This document shows, in pieces, positions 52,077 to 61,185 of a stretch of DNA of 64,000 nt. The notes below the pieces were generated by a model that made no database searches, was not told the origin of the DNA, and saw only the letters and a list, made by a program, of their open reading frames with translations. The stretch is from the NCBI RefSeq assembly GCF_004211145.1, contig NZ_SEBS01000013.1:1-64000 (forward strand), given 5' to 3'. The position numbers and the translations under genes are program-made. Numbering within the stretch: position 1 is the stretch's first letter; each line of letters opens with the position of its first letter. The stretch is from Flavobacterium sp. (GTDB taxonomy: Bacteria; Bacteroidota; Bacteroidia; Flavobacteriales; Flavobacteriaceae).

Positions 52077-52111
52077 CCCTGAACCCTGAACCCTGAACCC
52101 TGAACCATGAA
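52077..52111. repeat. heptamer array CCCTGAA ending at a start codon
   Basis: Four perfect CCCTGAA units (52077-52104) are followed by CCATGAA (52105-52111), which contains the start codon of the epimerase gene at 52107. One base change in the last unit created the ATG. Confidence 0.88.
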
Positions 52112-52508
52112 AAAAATCGAACACATCGGAATCGCCGTAAAAAACCTCAATGAATCAAACCTCCTATTCGAGAAATTGCTCGGCGTCGCGTCATATAAGC
52201 AGGAAGAAGTCGAGAGCGAAGGAGTGAAAACGTCGTTCTTCCAATCAGGTCCGAACAAGATCGAATTGCTCGAGGCTACGAATCCTGACAGCCCGATTGC
52301 GAAATTCCTCGAGAAGAAAGGCGAAGGCATTCATCATATCGCGTTTGACGTTTCGGACATCGTCGCTGAAATCGAACGCCTTAAATCCGAAGGTTTCACG
52401 GTTCTCAACGAGACGCCAAAAAAAGGCGCCGACAATAAACTCGTCGCGTTCCTGCATCCAAAAGGAACGAATGGCGTGCTTGTCGAACTTTGCCAGGAAA
52501 TCGCATAA
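52107..52508 (+). CDS. mce: methylmalonyl-CoA epimerase
   Basis: A 133-residue vicinal-oxygen-chelate protein. It interconverts (2R)- and (2S)-methylmalonyl-CoA in propionate metabolism. KKIEHIGIAVKNL gives His6, GEGIHHIAFDV the second metal His, and GVLVELCQE the Glu. Length and repeats are typical. The mutase genes are not in this window. Confidence 0.9.
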   Translation: MKKIEHIGIAVKNLNESNLLFEKLLGVASYKQEEVESEGVKTSFFQSGPNKIELLEATNPDSPIAKFLEKKGEGIHHIAFDVSDIVAEIERLKSEGFTVLNETPKKGADNKLVAFLHPKGTNGVLVELCQEIA

Positions 52509-52548
52509 ACCCAAAACCTAATTTCAAATAATATATACGCCAAAAAAT

Positions 52549-53430
52549 ATGCTCTTAAGAAGACGAATTTCCATTTTTTATTTCATCAAGCAGGTAAAAT
52601 GGCAATTGATCGTGATCGTGCTTTTTGCATCGGCGGTTGGGTTTCTGCACTTGCATCCCAAACTCGTGAATATCGTGATTCCGCTGAGCGTACTTACGAT
52701 CATGGGTACGATCGTCTCACTTTTGCTCGCGTTCCGCACGGCCCAATCGTATGAACGTTGGTGGGAAGCTCGCATCATTTGGGGCGCGATCGTGAACGAT
52801 TCGAGGACGTTGATTCGTGATTTTTCCCAGTTCCTGCCTGACGACAAGAAAGACGAGCTGAAGATCCTTGCTGAAAGACACATCATCTGGACGTACGCCA
52901 TGGGTGAATCGTTGCGCAAGTTGCCGTTTTCTCCAGAAGTGCAAGCGTATATCGATACGACTGACATTGATGCGGTGAACATTCCGAACGCTTTGCTCGA
53001 CGCACATTCGGAACAAATCCAAAAGTTGGTCGGCCAAGGAACGATTTCAGAATACCGCCAGGTCCGAATCAATGAAACGCTTGGAAGTCTGTGCGACAGT
53101 ATGGGCAAATGCGAGCGGATCAAGAACACGGTTTTTCCAAGATCGTACGGAATCATGCTGCAGACGTTGATTTACACGTTTGCGGCGCTTTTGCCGTTCG
53201 GGCTCGATCACGATAAACTGTCGGTGGAAATTCTACTCAGTATTTTGCTTCCGGTCATGTTCATTTCGATCGAGAAAACCGCGGTCATCATGCAGGATCC
53301 GTTCGAGAATACGCCCGTAGATACGCCCATGACGTCGATCGCACAGACTATAGAAATCAACATAAGACAAACCATCGGGGATAAAAATGTGCCGATGAAA
53401 GTCGATTCGGGTCTTTATTATGAGATGTGA
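52549..53430 (+). CDS. bestrophin-family chloride channel-like protein
   Basis: A 293-residue membrane protein of the bestrophin/UPF0187 group. LLAFRTAQSYERWWEARIIWGAIVNDSR (about 62-89) is the family signature. Four membrane segments are visible: near 20-35, 45-65, about 205-225 and 230-250. Family members form pentameric anion channels. The gene has no clear partner. The 3' side carries a palindromic repeat. Confidence 0.88.
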   Translation: MLLRRRISIFYFIKQVKWQLIVIVLFASAVGFLHLHPKLVNIVIPLSVLTIMGTIVSLLLAFRTAQSYERWWEARIIWGAIVNDSRTLIRDFSQFLPDDKKDELKILAERHIIWTYAMGESLRKLPFSPEVQAYIDTTDIDAVNIPNALLDAHSEQIQKLVGQGTISEYRQVRINETLGSLCDSMGKCERIKNTVFPRSYGIMLQTLIYTFAALLPFGLDHDKLSVEILLSILLPVMFISIEKTAVIMQDPFENTPVDTPMTSIAQTIEINIRQTIGDKNVPMKVDSGLYYEM

Positions 53431-53496
53431 CACGAAAGCTAATTGTGAATTTTGGTTTGAAATGTGTAATTTTTTGATTGCGTGATTCTTACTTTT

Positions 53497-53529
53497 AGAC
53501 CTCGAAGGTTTTCAAAACATATGAGGTCT
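53497..53529. repeat. 33-base palindromic repeat, copy 2
   Basis: The same 33-base design as 48810-48842: outer AGACCTC/GAGGTCT, inner AAGGTTTTCAAAAC. The inner pairing is less perfect. It lies 67 bases after the bestrophin stop and may end that transcript. Confidence 0.75.
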
Positions 53530-53578
53530 GGCGGAAATTCCAATTCGAAAGCGGACACCCAAAATCAACGAAAATCTC

Positions 53579-53609
53579 TTGCAACGCTTAAAAAATAGTA
53601 GTAATATTG
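53579..53609 (+). promoter_or_regulatory. promoter of the tRNA gene
   Basis: TTG at 53579-53581 and TAATATTG at 53602-53609 (one mismatch to TAnnTTTG) are 20 bases apart. The predicted start is about 10 bases before the tRNA. Confidence 0.5.
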
Positions 53610-53621
53610 CGCTCCTAACCT

Positions 53622-53695
53622 GGTCCTATAGCTCAGTTGGTTAGAGTCCCTGACTCATAATCAGGTTGTCCTTGGTTCGAGCCCAAGTGGGACCA
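53622..53695 (+). tRNA. tRNA with CAU anticodon (Met or Ile2)
   Basis: A full cloverleaf: acceptor GGTCCTA with TGGGACC (one T-G), D arm GCTC/GAGT, anticodon stem CCTGA/TCAGG around CTCATAA (anticodon CAT), T arm CTTGG/CCAAG with TTCGAGC. Discriminator base A, no encoded CCA. The CAU anticodon fits elongator Met or, after lysidine modification, Ile2; the sequence alone does not settle which. Confidence 0.93.
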
Positions 53696-53696
53696 C

Positions 53697-53724
53697 AAAC
53701 CTCTTAGAAATAAGGGGTTTTTTT
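53697..53724 (+). terminator. terminator of the tRNA gene
   Basis: AAACCTCTTA (53697-53706) pairs with TAAGGGGTTT (53711-53720) around a GAAA tetraloop, followed by TTTT. Confidence 0.88.
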
Positions 53725-53964
53725 GTGCTTTGTCGTGACTCGCTCTGGCCATTCTGGCAAAAGGGGCGGCTCGTCAAAAAAATAATCGTTAATGAGGCGT
53801 TTCTCAAATCTCAGCTTCACGTCGCTTATCACGTTGTTGAGGTCGCGATATAGAAAGAAAGCCGATTACTGAAAGTTCCCACCATTTTGTTTGTGTTCTA
53901 AGCAGTAATTTTTAAGAGTCAGAGCAATTTGGTGTCAGTAAAAAATGGTCTTTCGTTTTCCCCC
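53725..53964. other. intergenic stretch after the tRNA, no gene seen
   Basis: About 240 bases with no credible ORF in either direction. There is no second copy of the tRNA 3' end, so no attachment site is supported. Confidence 0.5.
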
Positions 53965-54771
53965 TCAATACCAATTCATCGATTCAAAGTCGCCTAATAG
54001 AATAAGATTAATTTTCTTTACGACCTCTGGTGAAACCTTGCAATTTTGGCACTTGACCTCAAATTTTTCGGAGATGTCGTTATCATCAATAATTTTTTTT
54101 AAAAATCCCGATTTTGAATATTGATATTCGGTAACTCTGGTTAGTTGACCTGGATTACCTTGGTCGTAAAAAGTCTTTTTTGATACGTTTTTGTTCTTGA
54201 ACTCTTTTATTGTCACCGTCGGCTTTCGTTCACAATAAGGATTATAAAAGGTTTTTTCCTCCGTGATTTTGTCAGGCTCATAATGGTATCTTGTGATATC
54301 ATAATATCCAGACAATTCAGGATTGATGACTTTTGAAATCTTTTCATCAATAAGACCGGATTCGGCCCCATATTTATTTTGAATGTCGCATCCACGGTAA
54401 TTCTCAACGGAAATCAACCTATTCTTATCATCATAATAAAATTTAATGGTGTCTATCTCCTTTGATGATTTTTGGGCGGTAAACCTTTTTTTTTCATCAT
54501 ATAAAAAGTCGTAAGTTATAATCTCGCCAGACTTTGGATAATCGTTTATTATAATTTGTGTCAGCAAATTATCAGTATAAACAAAAATTGAGCTGCCAGG
54601 TTGATCGTTATTTAAATCGTTCCTGACCATACTCAAGAGACGACCAGCTTCGTCAAAATTGTAAGTTAGGTTGCTACCGGGGTGAAATGGTATGTTAGTT
54701 TCCACTGAAATAGAATTCGATTGACTATAAGCCGCAGTAAACAGGATGAGGGCGAAATATGCTTTTATCAT
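53965..54771 (-). CDS. secreted protein with YD-like repeats, AT-rich
   Basis: A 268-residue protein with signal peptide MIKAYFALILFTAAYSQ. The mature part has repeated Tyr/Asp/Asn-rich strands (LTYNFDEAGRLLSMV, YDFLYDEKKRFTAQ, KFYYDDKNRLISVENY, YQYSKSGFLKKII) like degenerate Rhs/YD repeats. Codon use is clearly richer in A/T than the neighbours, which fits recent transfer. It stands alone after the tRNA. Function unknown. Confidence 0.75.
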   Translation of the reverse strand: MIKAYFALILFTAAYSQSNSISVETNIPFHPGSNLTYNFDEAGRLLSMVRNDLNNDQPGSSIFVYTDNLLTQIIINDYPKSGEIITYDFLYDEKKRFTAQKSSKEIDTIKFYYDDKNRLISVENYRGCDIQNKYGAESGLIDEKISKVINPELSGYYDITRYHYEPDKITEEKTFYNPYCERKPTVTIKEFKNKNVSKKTFYDQGNPGQLTRVTEYQYSKSGFLKKIIDDNDISEKFEVKCQNCKVSPEVVKKINLILLGDFESMNWY

Positions 54772-55109
54772 GGAATTTTATTTAAAAATAACGAGGCGAT
54801 TTATGTGTTTTTCTCAAGGTATTTTCTCAACCGGAGTTAAAATCAAAAACAGTGAGAAATGTCGGAAATAAATTCAAACCCGCTCTTCAGTTCAAAAATA
54901 ATTCATCCAGCAGAAGATACAATAACAACCCGAATTTGCGGTTTTTTATTGTCTCCAATTTTCTCATCACACTCGCGATGCCGTAATCGAAATTTTTCAT
55001 CCCAATGCGCGAGTCCGTTTACAAATCACCTCGTTTTTCAAACAACTCATCGAAATTTATTTTACCCAATTGATTCAAATACTATCTTAGTCAAAGAATT
55101 ACGCTTGCC
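54772..55109. other. AT-rich intergenic stretch, no convincing gene
   Basis: An 84-codon + strand frame (54859-55113) exists but has no signal peptide or recognisable domain, and it overlaps the start of the T9SS gene, so it was not called. No -7 box of quality precedes the gene at 55110. Confidence 0.45.
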
Positions 55110-58100
55110 ATGAGAAAGAATTTTACGCTCCTACTGTTTTTCCTATCTTTTTTTGCCTTTTCACAACAGGAGGCGAGTGTTTGGTATTTTGGGGCGTTCG
55201 CGGGGTTGAAATTCAACACCGACGGCAGCGTGACGCCGCTTTCCAACGGCCAGATCAACACCAACGAAGGCTGCAGCACGATTGCCGACTTCAACGGAAA
55301 CCTTCTTTTCTACACTGATGGTCGAACCGTCTGGGACCGGAACCACATCATCATGCCGAACGGCGATTACTTCTCGGGCACAGGCTTGTACGGCGATCCG
55401 TCGAGTACGCAATCGGGAATCATCGTTCCCAAGCCCGGAAACCCCGATGTTTATTACATTTTTACGGTCGACGAGCCGCATCATCTCAACGCCACGACCT
55501 ATCCGAATGCTTTTCCAGGGCCATACAACCCTGAGGGCGGCGTAATCCCAACTGCCGACGACGGGCGCAATAACGGTTTCAATTACACCGAAGTAGATCT
55601 CAGCCTCACGGGATCGAATGGCAGTGTAGGCGATATATCCACGACCATTACGCACTTGATTACCTACGATTTGAATCCGTCGGGTGAAGAAATTAAATTC
55701 AAATGTTCAGAGAAAATCACCGCGGTCCGGAATTTTGTCGCGAACGAATATTGGGTCATTACACATTTCCTTGACAAATTTTATGCGTTCAGGATAACGG
55801 CCTCGGGTGTTGTCTCAACTCCTGTGGTCAGTCAAATCGGCCCGCTTATACCGACTTCGGGTTATCGCCGAAATTCTATCGGATACCTGAAAGCCTCGCC
55901 CGACGGGACTAAAATCGCCATCGCGCATGAAGAAGCCGGAACTGTTGCCGGAGGGACAAGTTTTGGAACGGGAATGGTTCGGCTTTACGATTTTGACCTA
56001 AACACGGGAATTATTTCAAGCGAAGTTCCGGTAGTCAGCAACGTTTCGCCTTACGGCATCGAATTTTCATCGGATTCAAAGAAATTGTACGCGACCTACA
56101 GAAACCAATTCGACAGTTCGATGGCGCTTGCCCAATACGATCTCGAAGCCGCCGACGTCGCTGCGTCGCAAGTGAAAGTGTTTGAAGATTTCGTGAACCT
56201 TTACGCGTTGCAGCTCGCTCCGAACGGGAAGATTTACTGCGCCATACCGAACCAAACCTCGTTGGGCGTAATCAATAATCCCGAGGCTTTAGGCGTCGCT
56301 TGCAACTATGATCCTATAGGGCAAACGCTTTCGTCGGGCAGGTTCAGCACGTTGGGACTTCCGCCGTTCATCACCTCGTTCTTTAACGCGGCGTTCACGA
56401 TGCAGTATTTTTGTCTGGGCGCTCAAACCGCTTTCGAGATCACCAATACGCAGAACGTGGTGTCGGTTTTCTGGGATTTCGGCGATGGATTTACCTCGAC
56501 CGACTTCAATCCGATGCACACCTACGCTTCGCCCGGACTGTACAACGTCACGCTCACCGCAACAACGCCGACCGATGTAAGCAGCGCGAGCAGGGAAGTG
56601 ATGATTTACGAAGTTCCCGTTGCCAATGCGATTCCGGACAGGGACGTTTGTTCGGCCAATGCGACGGCGTCGGTCAGTTTGCTCAATGCCGGCACTACCG
56701 CAATCGGCGCTCAAACCGGAACGTTCGATGTCGCGTATTTCGCCTCGATGCAAGATGCGACGTCGAACACGAATCCGCTTGCTACGATGGCGACTTTCCC
56801 CGTCGGCGCGACTGAAATATTCGTAAAAGTATTCAATACGGGAAATCCGGCGTGTTACGACATCGCGTCGTTTATGGTCAACGTATATCGTCAGCCAATC
56901 GCAAATACGCCCACAGCTTACTTGATTTGCGACGATTCGAGTAACGATGGGCTTGAGATTTTCGACCTCCAAAGTAAAATCATCGAAGTCCTCGGTACAC
57001 AGAATGCCGCGGCGTATTCGGTTTCGTTCCATCCGTCGCAAGCGGAAGCCGACCTGAATTCGAACGCGTTGGCGTTGAACTATCAAAATACGACGAATCC
57101 CCAAACAATTTTCGTCCGCATCCAGAATAATGCGATGCCCGATTGTTTCGAAACGACGCAATTCCAAATCACGGTAAGCCAACTTCCCGTCGCGAATCCG
57201 TTGCCGATACTTGAAATCTGCGACGAAGGAAATGACGGCGAGGAAACGTTTGATCTCACGTCCCAGAATGTTGCGGCGCTGTTGGGCCAATCGTCGGCCA
57301 ATTTTGACGTCACGTATCATCTCACGTCACAGGAAGCCATTTTGGACACGAGCTATTTGCCCGCCAATTACACGAATTCGATAAATCCGCAAACCATTTA
57401 CGTGCGCGTGACGAACAAATCGAATCGCACTTGTTTCGACACGACGTCGTTTACGATCAACGCGGTCCCGAAACCCGAACTCGATTTGCCGTCGGTTCTG
57501 CCGTTGTGCGAAGGGACGAGCATGACGTTGAGCGCGCCCGCGGGATTCGATACGTATTTATGGTCGACTGGAGAAACCACGAGCGACATCATCGTTTCAC
57601 AGCCCGATACGTATACGGTGACGACTGGGTTTGTCTATTCGACAGTGACCTGCGAGACATCGGCGACGATTGAAGTCGAGAATTCGAACGTCGCGACGTT
57701 TACGGGAATCGACATCCACGATTGGACCGACAACCACAACACGATCTCAATTTTTGTAACCGGAGACGGCGATTACGAATATTCGCTTGACGGTTTCAAC
57801 TATCAAACGAGCAACGAATTTTCAGGGCTCATTCCTGGCGAATACACGGTTTATGTGAACGATGCCAACGGTTGCGGGCTTGTGACCGACACGGTTTATC
57901 TGCTCATGTATCCGAAATTCTTTACGCCAAACGGAGATGCACAAAACGATTACTGGCAAATCAAGGCGTCCCAATCGGAGCCTGATCTTGAAGTCTTGAT
58001 TTTTGATCGATACGGGAAAATCGTGACGTCGATCCACGCCAACGACAAAGGCTGGGACGGAACCTACAACGGCAAACAACTTCCGTCAACCGATTATTGG

Positions 58101-58160
58101 TTCGTCGCCAAGAGGCAAAACGGCAGGGAATACCGCGGGCATTTCAGCCTGAAACGATAA
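55110..58160 (+). CDS. T9SS type-B sorting domain protein with PKD-like domain
   Basis: A 1016-residue secreted protein. Signal peptide MRKNFTLLLFFLSFFAFSQ; then a WYFGAFAGLKFN-type beta-propeller part (about 22-400), a PKD-like domain (FWDFGDGFTSTDFNPMHTYASPG, about 450-480), several repeats with ICDEGNDGEETFDL (about 600-760), and a C-terminal CHU_C/type-B sorting domain (YPKFFTPNGDAQNDYWQI ... IFDRYGKIV). The last part targets it to the type IX secretion system; it is then kept at the surface or released. Function of the exposed part is unknown. Confidence 0.9.
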   Translation: MRKNFTLLLFFLSFFAFSQQEASVWYFGAFAGLKFNTDGSVTPLSNGQINTNEGCSTIADFNGNLLFYTDGRTVWDRNHIIMPNGDYFSGTGLYGDPSSTQSGIIVPKPGNPDVYYIFTVDEPHHLNATTYPNAFPGPYNPEGGVIPTADDGRNNGFNYTEVDLSLTGSNGSVGDISTTITHLITYDLNPSGEEIKFKCSEKITAVRNFVANEYWVITHFLDKFYAFRITASGVVSTPVVSQIGPLIPTSGYRRNSIGYLKASPDGTKIAIAHEEAGTVAGGTSFGTGMVRLYDFDLNTGIISSEVPVVSNVSPYGIEFSSDSKKLYATYRNQFDSSMALAQYDLEAADVAASQVKVFEDFVNLYALQLAPNGKIYCAIPNQTSLGVINNPEALGVACNYDPIGQTLSSGRFSTLGLPPFITSFFNAAFTMQYFCLGAQTAFEITNTQNVVSVFWDFGDGFTSTDFNPMHTYASPGLYNVTLTATTPTDVSSASREVMIYEVPVANAIPDRDVCSANATASVSLLNAGTTAIGAQTGTFDVAYFASMQDATSNTNPLATMATFPVGATEIFVKVFNTGNPACYDIASFMVNVYRQPIANTPTAYLICDDSSNDGLEIFDLQSKIIEVLGTQNAAAYSVSFHPSQAEADLNSNALALNYQNTTNPQTIFVRIQNNAMPDCFETTQFQITVSQLPVANPLPILEICDEGNDGEETFDLTSQNVAALLGQSSANFDVTYHLTSQEAILDTSYLPANYTNSINPQTIYVRVTNKSNRTCFDTTSFTINAVPKPELDLPSVLPLCEGTSMTLSAPAGFDTYLWSTGETTSDIIVSQPDTYTVTTGFVYSTVTCETSATIEVENSNVATFTGIDIHDWTDNHNTISIFVTGDGDYEYSLDGFNYQTSNEFSGLIPGEYTVYVNDANGCGLVTDTVYLLMYPKFFTPNGDAQNDYWQIKASQSEPDLEVLIFDRYGKIVTSIHANDKGWDGTYNGKQLPSTDYWFVAKRQNGREYRGHFSLKR

Positions 58161-58220
58161 AGTTTCGCGGCCGCTTCCTAATTTAACATTACATTACGCA
58201 CATTATTCGGGCCTTAGCTC

Positions 58221-58228
58221 TATTTTTA
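58221..58228 (+). promoter_or_regulatory. -7 box TATTTTTA three bases before the AsmA gene
   Basis: TATTTTTA (one mismatch to TAnnTTTG) lies just before the ATG at 58232 with only AAT between. If used, the mRNA would be leaderless. No TTG at -33. Confidence 0.35.
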
Positions 58229-58231
58229 AAT

Positions 58232-60703
58232 ATGGAGACAGCCGAACCGAACAAAAAACCAAAACTTTCACGCAAACGCCGATGGCTCAAAATCACGTTG
58301 ATTTCGTTGGGTTCGCTAGTGCTTTTGTTGCTCATCGGAATCGTTTCGGTATCGATCTACATCCAGAACAATAAAAAGGAAGTGCTCGCGAAAGTCACGG
58401 CAAAGCTCAACGAAGATCTCGATGGAAAACTTGTCATCAAAGACATGAAGCCCGAGTTTTTCAGCAATTTCCCAAGGGTTTCGCTACGGTTGGAAGACGT
58501 TTCGCTGCGCGACAATAAATTCGACCAACACAAATACGAATTGCTGCGCGCGTCCCAGATCGACATCACGGTCAATATCCTCGCGCTGTTGCGGCAAACC
58601 ATCGAGATCAAGAAGATTTCCATCAGCGACGCTTCGGTAATATTATATGTCGCGCCCGACGGTTATTCGAACACAGCCGTTTTCAAGAAGTCCGACAAGA
58701 AATCCTCAGGAAGTTCGACCGCGATGGAATGCAATAAATTCCAACTTGAGAACGTGAAATTCACCGTCCGAAACGACAAGGCGAACAAACTCCACGATTT
58801 CGAGATCAACCAAATCGACGGACGCATGGAACCGGAAGGCGACGGCTGGAAGTGCGAAACCGACATCGACATCATGGCGCGCAGCCTGTCGTTCAACACC
58901 AAACGCGGCAGTTTCATAAAAAATCAGAAAATTACGGGAACCTTCGATATTTCGGCCGACGGAAACGGAAAGCTCGTATTCGCGGAACAACCGCTTAACA
59001 TCGGAAAGGAAAATTTCACGCTCGCCGCCGAATTCAATTTCGGGGAAACGTCGTCGTTGTTCGCGATCCACATCAAAAACAAGTCGATCAGATGGCGCGA
59101 CACATCGGCTTTGCTCGCCGACAACATTCGCGAGAAGCTCGATATGTTCGATCTCGAGAAACCAATCAGCGTGCGCTGCGATCTCGAAGGCGATTTCGAT
59201 TCGATGGGCGATCCGTTGATTTATGTCGAGGCGAAAATCAGGAACAACACGCTCACGACTCCGGGCGGCAACGTCGACAAATGCAATTTTGACGGCACGT
59301 TCGCGAACAATTACGACAAGAAAAAGGAATTCAGCGACCCAAATTCGGTGATTTTGCTTCGGAATTTGACGGGCGAATACGGAACCGTTCCGTTCAGGAT
59401 GGCGATCGCGTCCATCGTAAACCTCGACGATCCGATCGCCCGCGGCAAATTTTCGTCGGCGTTCGACATGTCGCGTCTTAACGGTTTGGTCGACAAGGAT
59501 CTGCTTGAGTTCAAAAAAGGAAAGGCGAATATCGAAGTCGATTTTACGGCCGATGTCGTCAATTATCAACTCACGAAGCCAAAGATCATCGGTAAAGTCG
59601 CGATCGAAAAAGCCGATATCGCGTATCCGCAACGCAATTTGCAGGTCAACGACGTTTCGGTAAACCTCGATTTCGACGACAAGGATCTGTTTATCCGAAA
59701 CATAAAGGTGAAAACCGCGAAGAGCGAAGTTTTGATGGACGGGAAAGTCTTGAATTTCCTCAATCTATATTATAGCGCGCCCGAGAAAATCGTACTCAAT
59801 TGGAACGTTTACAGTAAGCAATTGCATCTCGGGGAATTTTTGGGTTACGTCGGGAATCGACAGAAAGCAGCGACGAAGAACAACAAGAAAACAGGGAATT
59901 TCACATCGGAGCTCACCGAACTTTTCGAGAAAAGCCAAGTCCGCATGGCGATGAAAATCGATAAGTTGTATTACAAGAAATTCCTTGCCACGAATACGAC
60001 CGCGATCGTCGCTTTCTCTGACGAAACCGTGACGATCCGGAATACGGGTTTGAACCACGCGGGCGGGCGCATTCGATTCAGTGGCGATCTCAGGCGCGGT
60101 TCGGCCGGAAACAGCGCGTATTCGTTTCAGGCGTTCGTGGAATCGGTCGACGTCCGAAAGTTTTTCAACGCATTCGAGAATTTCGGGATGGAAACGTTGA
60201 AAAGCGACAACATTTCGGGCAAACTTTCGCTTCAGGCGAACCTCGGCGGACGCATCACGCCCGATAATCGTCTGCAAAAAAATTCGATGGACGGAAAGGC
60301 GTCGTTTACGTTGAAGAATGGAAGCCTCGTGAATTTCGAACCGATACAAACCGTGGGCAAGATCGCGTTCCGACGACGCGACGTCAAGAACATCACATTC
60401 GCCGACCTTAACGGAGCGTTCGAGGTGAAAGGCGAGAAAGTCACCGTCGCGCCCATGAAAATCAATTCAAACGTGCTTAATATGGATTTGGCGGGCGTTT
60501 ATTCGTTCGGGAAAGGCACGAACCTTAAGATCGACGTGCCGTTGCGGAATCCAAAACGTGATGAGGACATAACTGACAAGGAAGAACTCGAAAGACGCCG
60601 CCACCGCGGAATCGTACTTCATTTGCTGGCGAGCGACGACGCCGAAACCGGCAAAATCAAGATCGGCCTTACCGGAAAAAACAGTCAGGAAGAGACGAAT
60701 TAA
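58232..60703 (+). CDS. AsmA-family inner membrane/periplasmic protein
   Basis: An 823-residue AsmA-like protein. A basic cytoplasmic start (KPKLSRKRRWLK), one membrane segment (ITLISLGSLVLLLLIGIVSVSIYI), then the AsmA N-terminal domain (LVIKDMKPEFFSNFPRVSLRLEDVSL) and a long beta-rich periplasmic part ending in GVYSFGKGTNLKIDVPLRNPK. Large AsmA members form bridge-like grooves for lipid transport between the membranes. The 3' end is not repeated and there is no partner gene. Confidence 0.87.
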   Translation: METAEPNKKPKLSRKRRWLKITLISLGSLVLLLLIGIVSVSIYIQNNKKEVLAKVTAKLNEDLDGKLVIKDMKPEFFSNFPRVSLRLEDVSLRDNKFDQHKYELLRASQIDITVNILALLRQTIEIKKISISDASVILYVAPDGYSNTAVFKKSDKKSSGSSTAMECNKFQLENVKFTVRNDKANKLHDFEINQIDGRMEPEGDGWKCETDIDIMARSLSFNTKRGSFIKNQKITGTFDISADGNGKLVFAEQPLNIGKENFTLAAEFNFGETSSLFAIHIKNKSIRWRDTSALLADNIREKLDMFDLEKPISVRCDLEGDFDSMGDPLIYVEAKIRNNTLTTPGGNVDKCNFDGTFANNYDKKKEFSDPNSVILLRNLTGEYGTVPFRMAIASIVNLDDPIARGKFSSAFDMSRLNGLVDKDLLEFKKGKANIEVDFTADVVNYQLTKPKIIGKVAIEKADIAYPQRNLQVNDVSVNLDFDDKDLFIRNIKVKTAKSEVLMDGKVLNFLNLYYSAPEKIVLNWNVYSKQLHLGEFLGYVGNRQKAATKNNKKTGNFTSELTELFEKSQVRMAMKIDKLYYKKFLATNTTAIVAFSDETVTIRNTGLNHAGGRIRFSGDLRRGSAGNSAYSFQAFVESVDVRKFFNAFENFGMETLKSDNISGKLSLQANLGGRITPDNRLQKNSMDGKASFTLKNGSLVNFEPIQTVGKIAFRRRDVKNITFADLNGAFEVKGEKVTVAPMKINSNVLNMDLAGVYSFGKGTNLKIDVPLRNPKRDEDITDKEELERRRHRGIVLHLLASDDAETGKIKIGLTGKNSQEETN

Positions 60704-60783
60704 CATTGATTACATGTTTTATGTACCAGTGATTCGGTCCGTGGAAGTATCTTTATGGAATACACGCCAAAATCCTGAATGTC

Positions 60784-61185
60784 ATGAAAACACTGCTACT
60801 GCTCGCGCTCGCGATCCCATTTCAACTTTTTTCCCAATCTGATGTCGACAAAGTCATGCGCGGAGGCGAGATCTTGCTCGGCGGTTTGAGCATCCTGAAA
60901 GCCGCGCGTTCCGACGACACGAAAAAGAGTTCAAAAACGACTGTTGAAAGTGTCTGCGTGAAGAATCGGATGCTGCAGAAAATCACGTTTCGACTCGTCG
61001 GATATGATCAGGATGAGAACCTGATTACAAAGGAAGTCGTCGTCCAGAAAAATGGAAAGGAGTGTCTGTTTCTGCTGCTGAAAGCGATCTATACGTACGA
61101 GATTATCCTGTCGACGGGAGAAATCTATAAAAAAGGAGAGTACAAACTCGAGGATGAGGTCGTATTTACGGTGAAGGATCCGTGA
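60784..61185 (+). CDS. small exported protein, function unknown
   Basis: A 133-residue protein with a signal peptide (MKTLLLLALAIPFQLFSQ). The rest is beta-rich (VCVKNRMLQKITFRLVGYDQDENLITKEVVV, ECLFLLLKAIYTYEIIL). It ends one base before the converging TIGR03915 gene. No domain recognised. Confidence 0.75.
   Translation: MKTLLLLALAIPFQLFSQSDVDKVMRGGEILLGGLSILKAARSDDTKKSSKTTVESVCVKNRMLQKITFRLVGYDQDENLITKEVVVQKNGKECLFLLLKAIYTYEIILSTGEIYKKGEYKLEDEVVFTVKDP

Noticed and set aside
53681..55109. Integrated element with tRNA attachment site
   Set aside because: No second copy of the tRNA 3' end and no integrase are visible.
54859..55113. 84-codon + strand ORF before the T9SS gene
   Set aside because: No signal peptide or domain, Ser/Asn/Phe-rich low-complexity, overlaps the next start.
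56289..57320. 343-codon open frame on the - strand within the T9SS gene
   Set aside because: Shadow of the sense gene; no start context, no domain.
58706..59632. 308-codon open frame on the - strand within the AsmA gene
   Set aside because: Shadow of the sense gene, Arg/Asp-rich and without recognisable folds.
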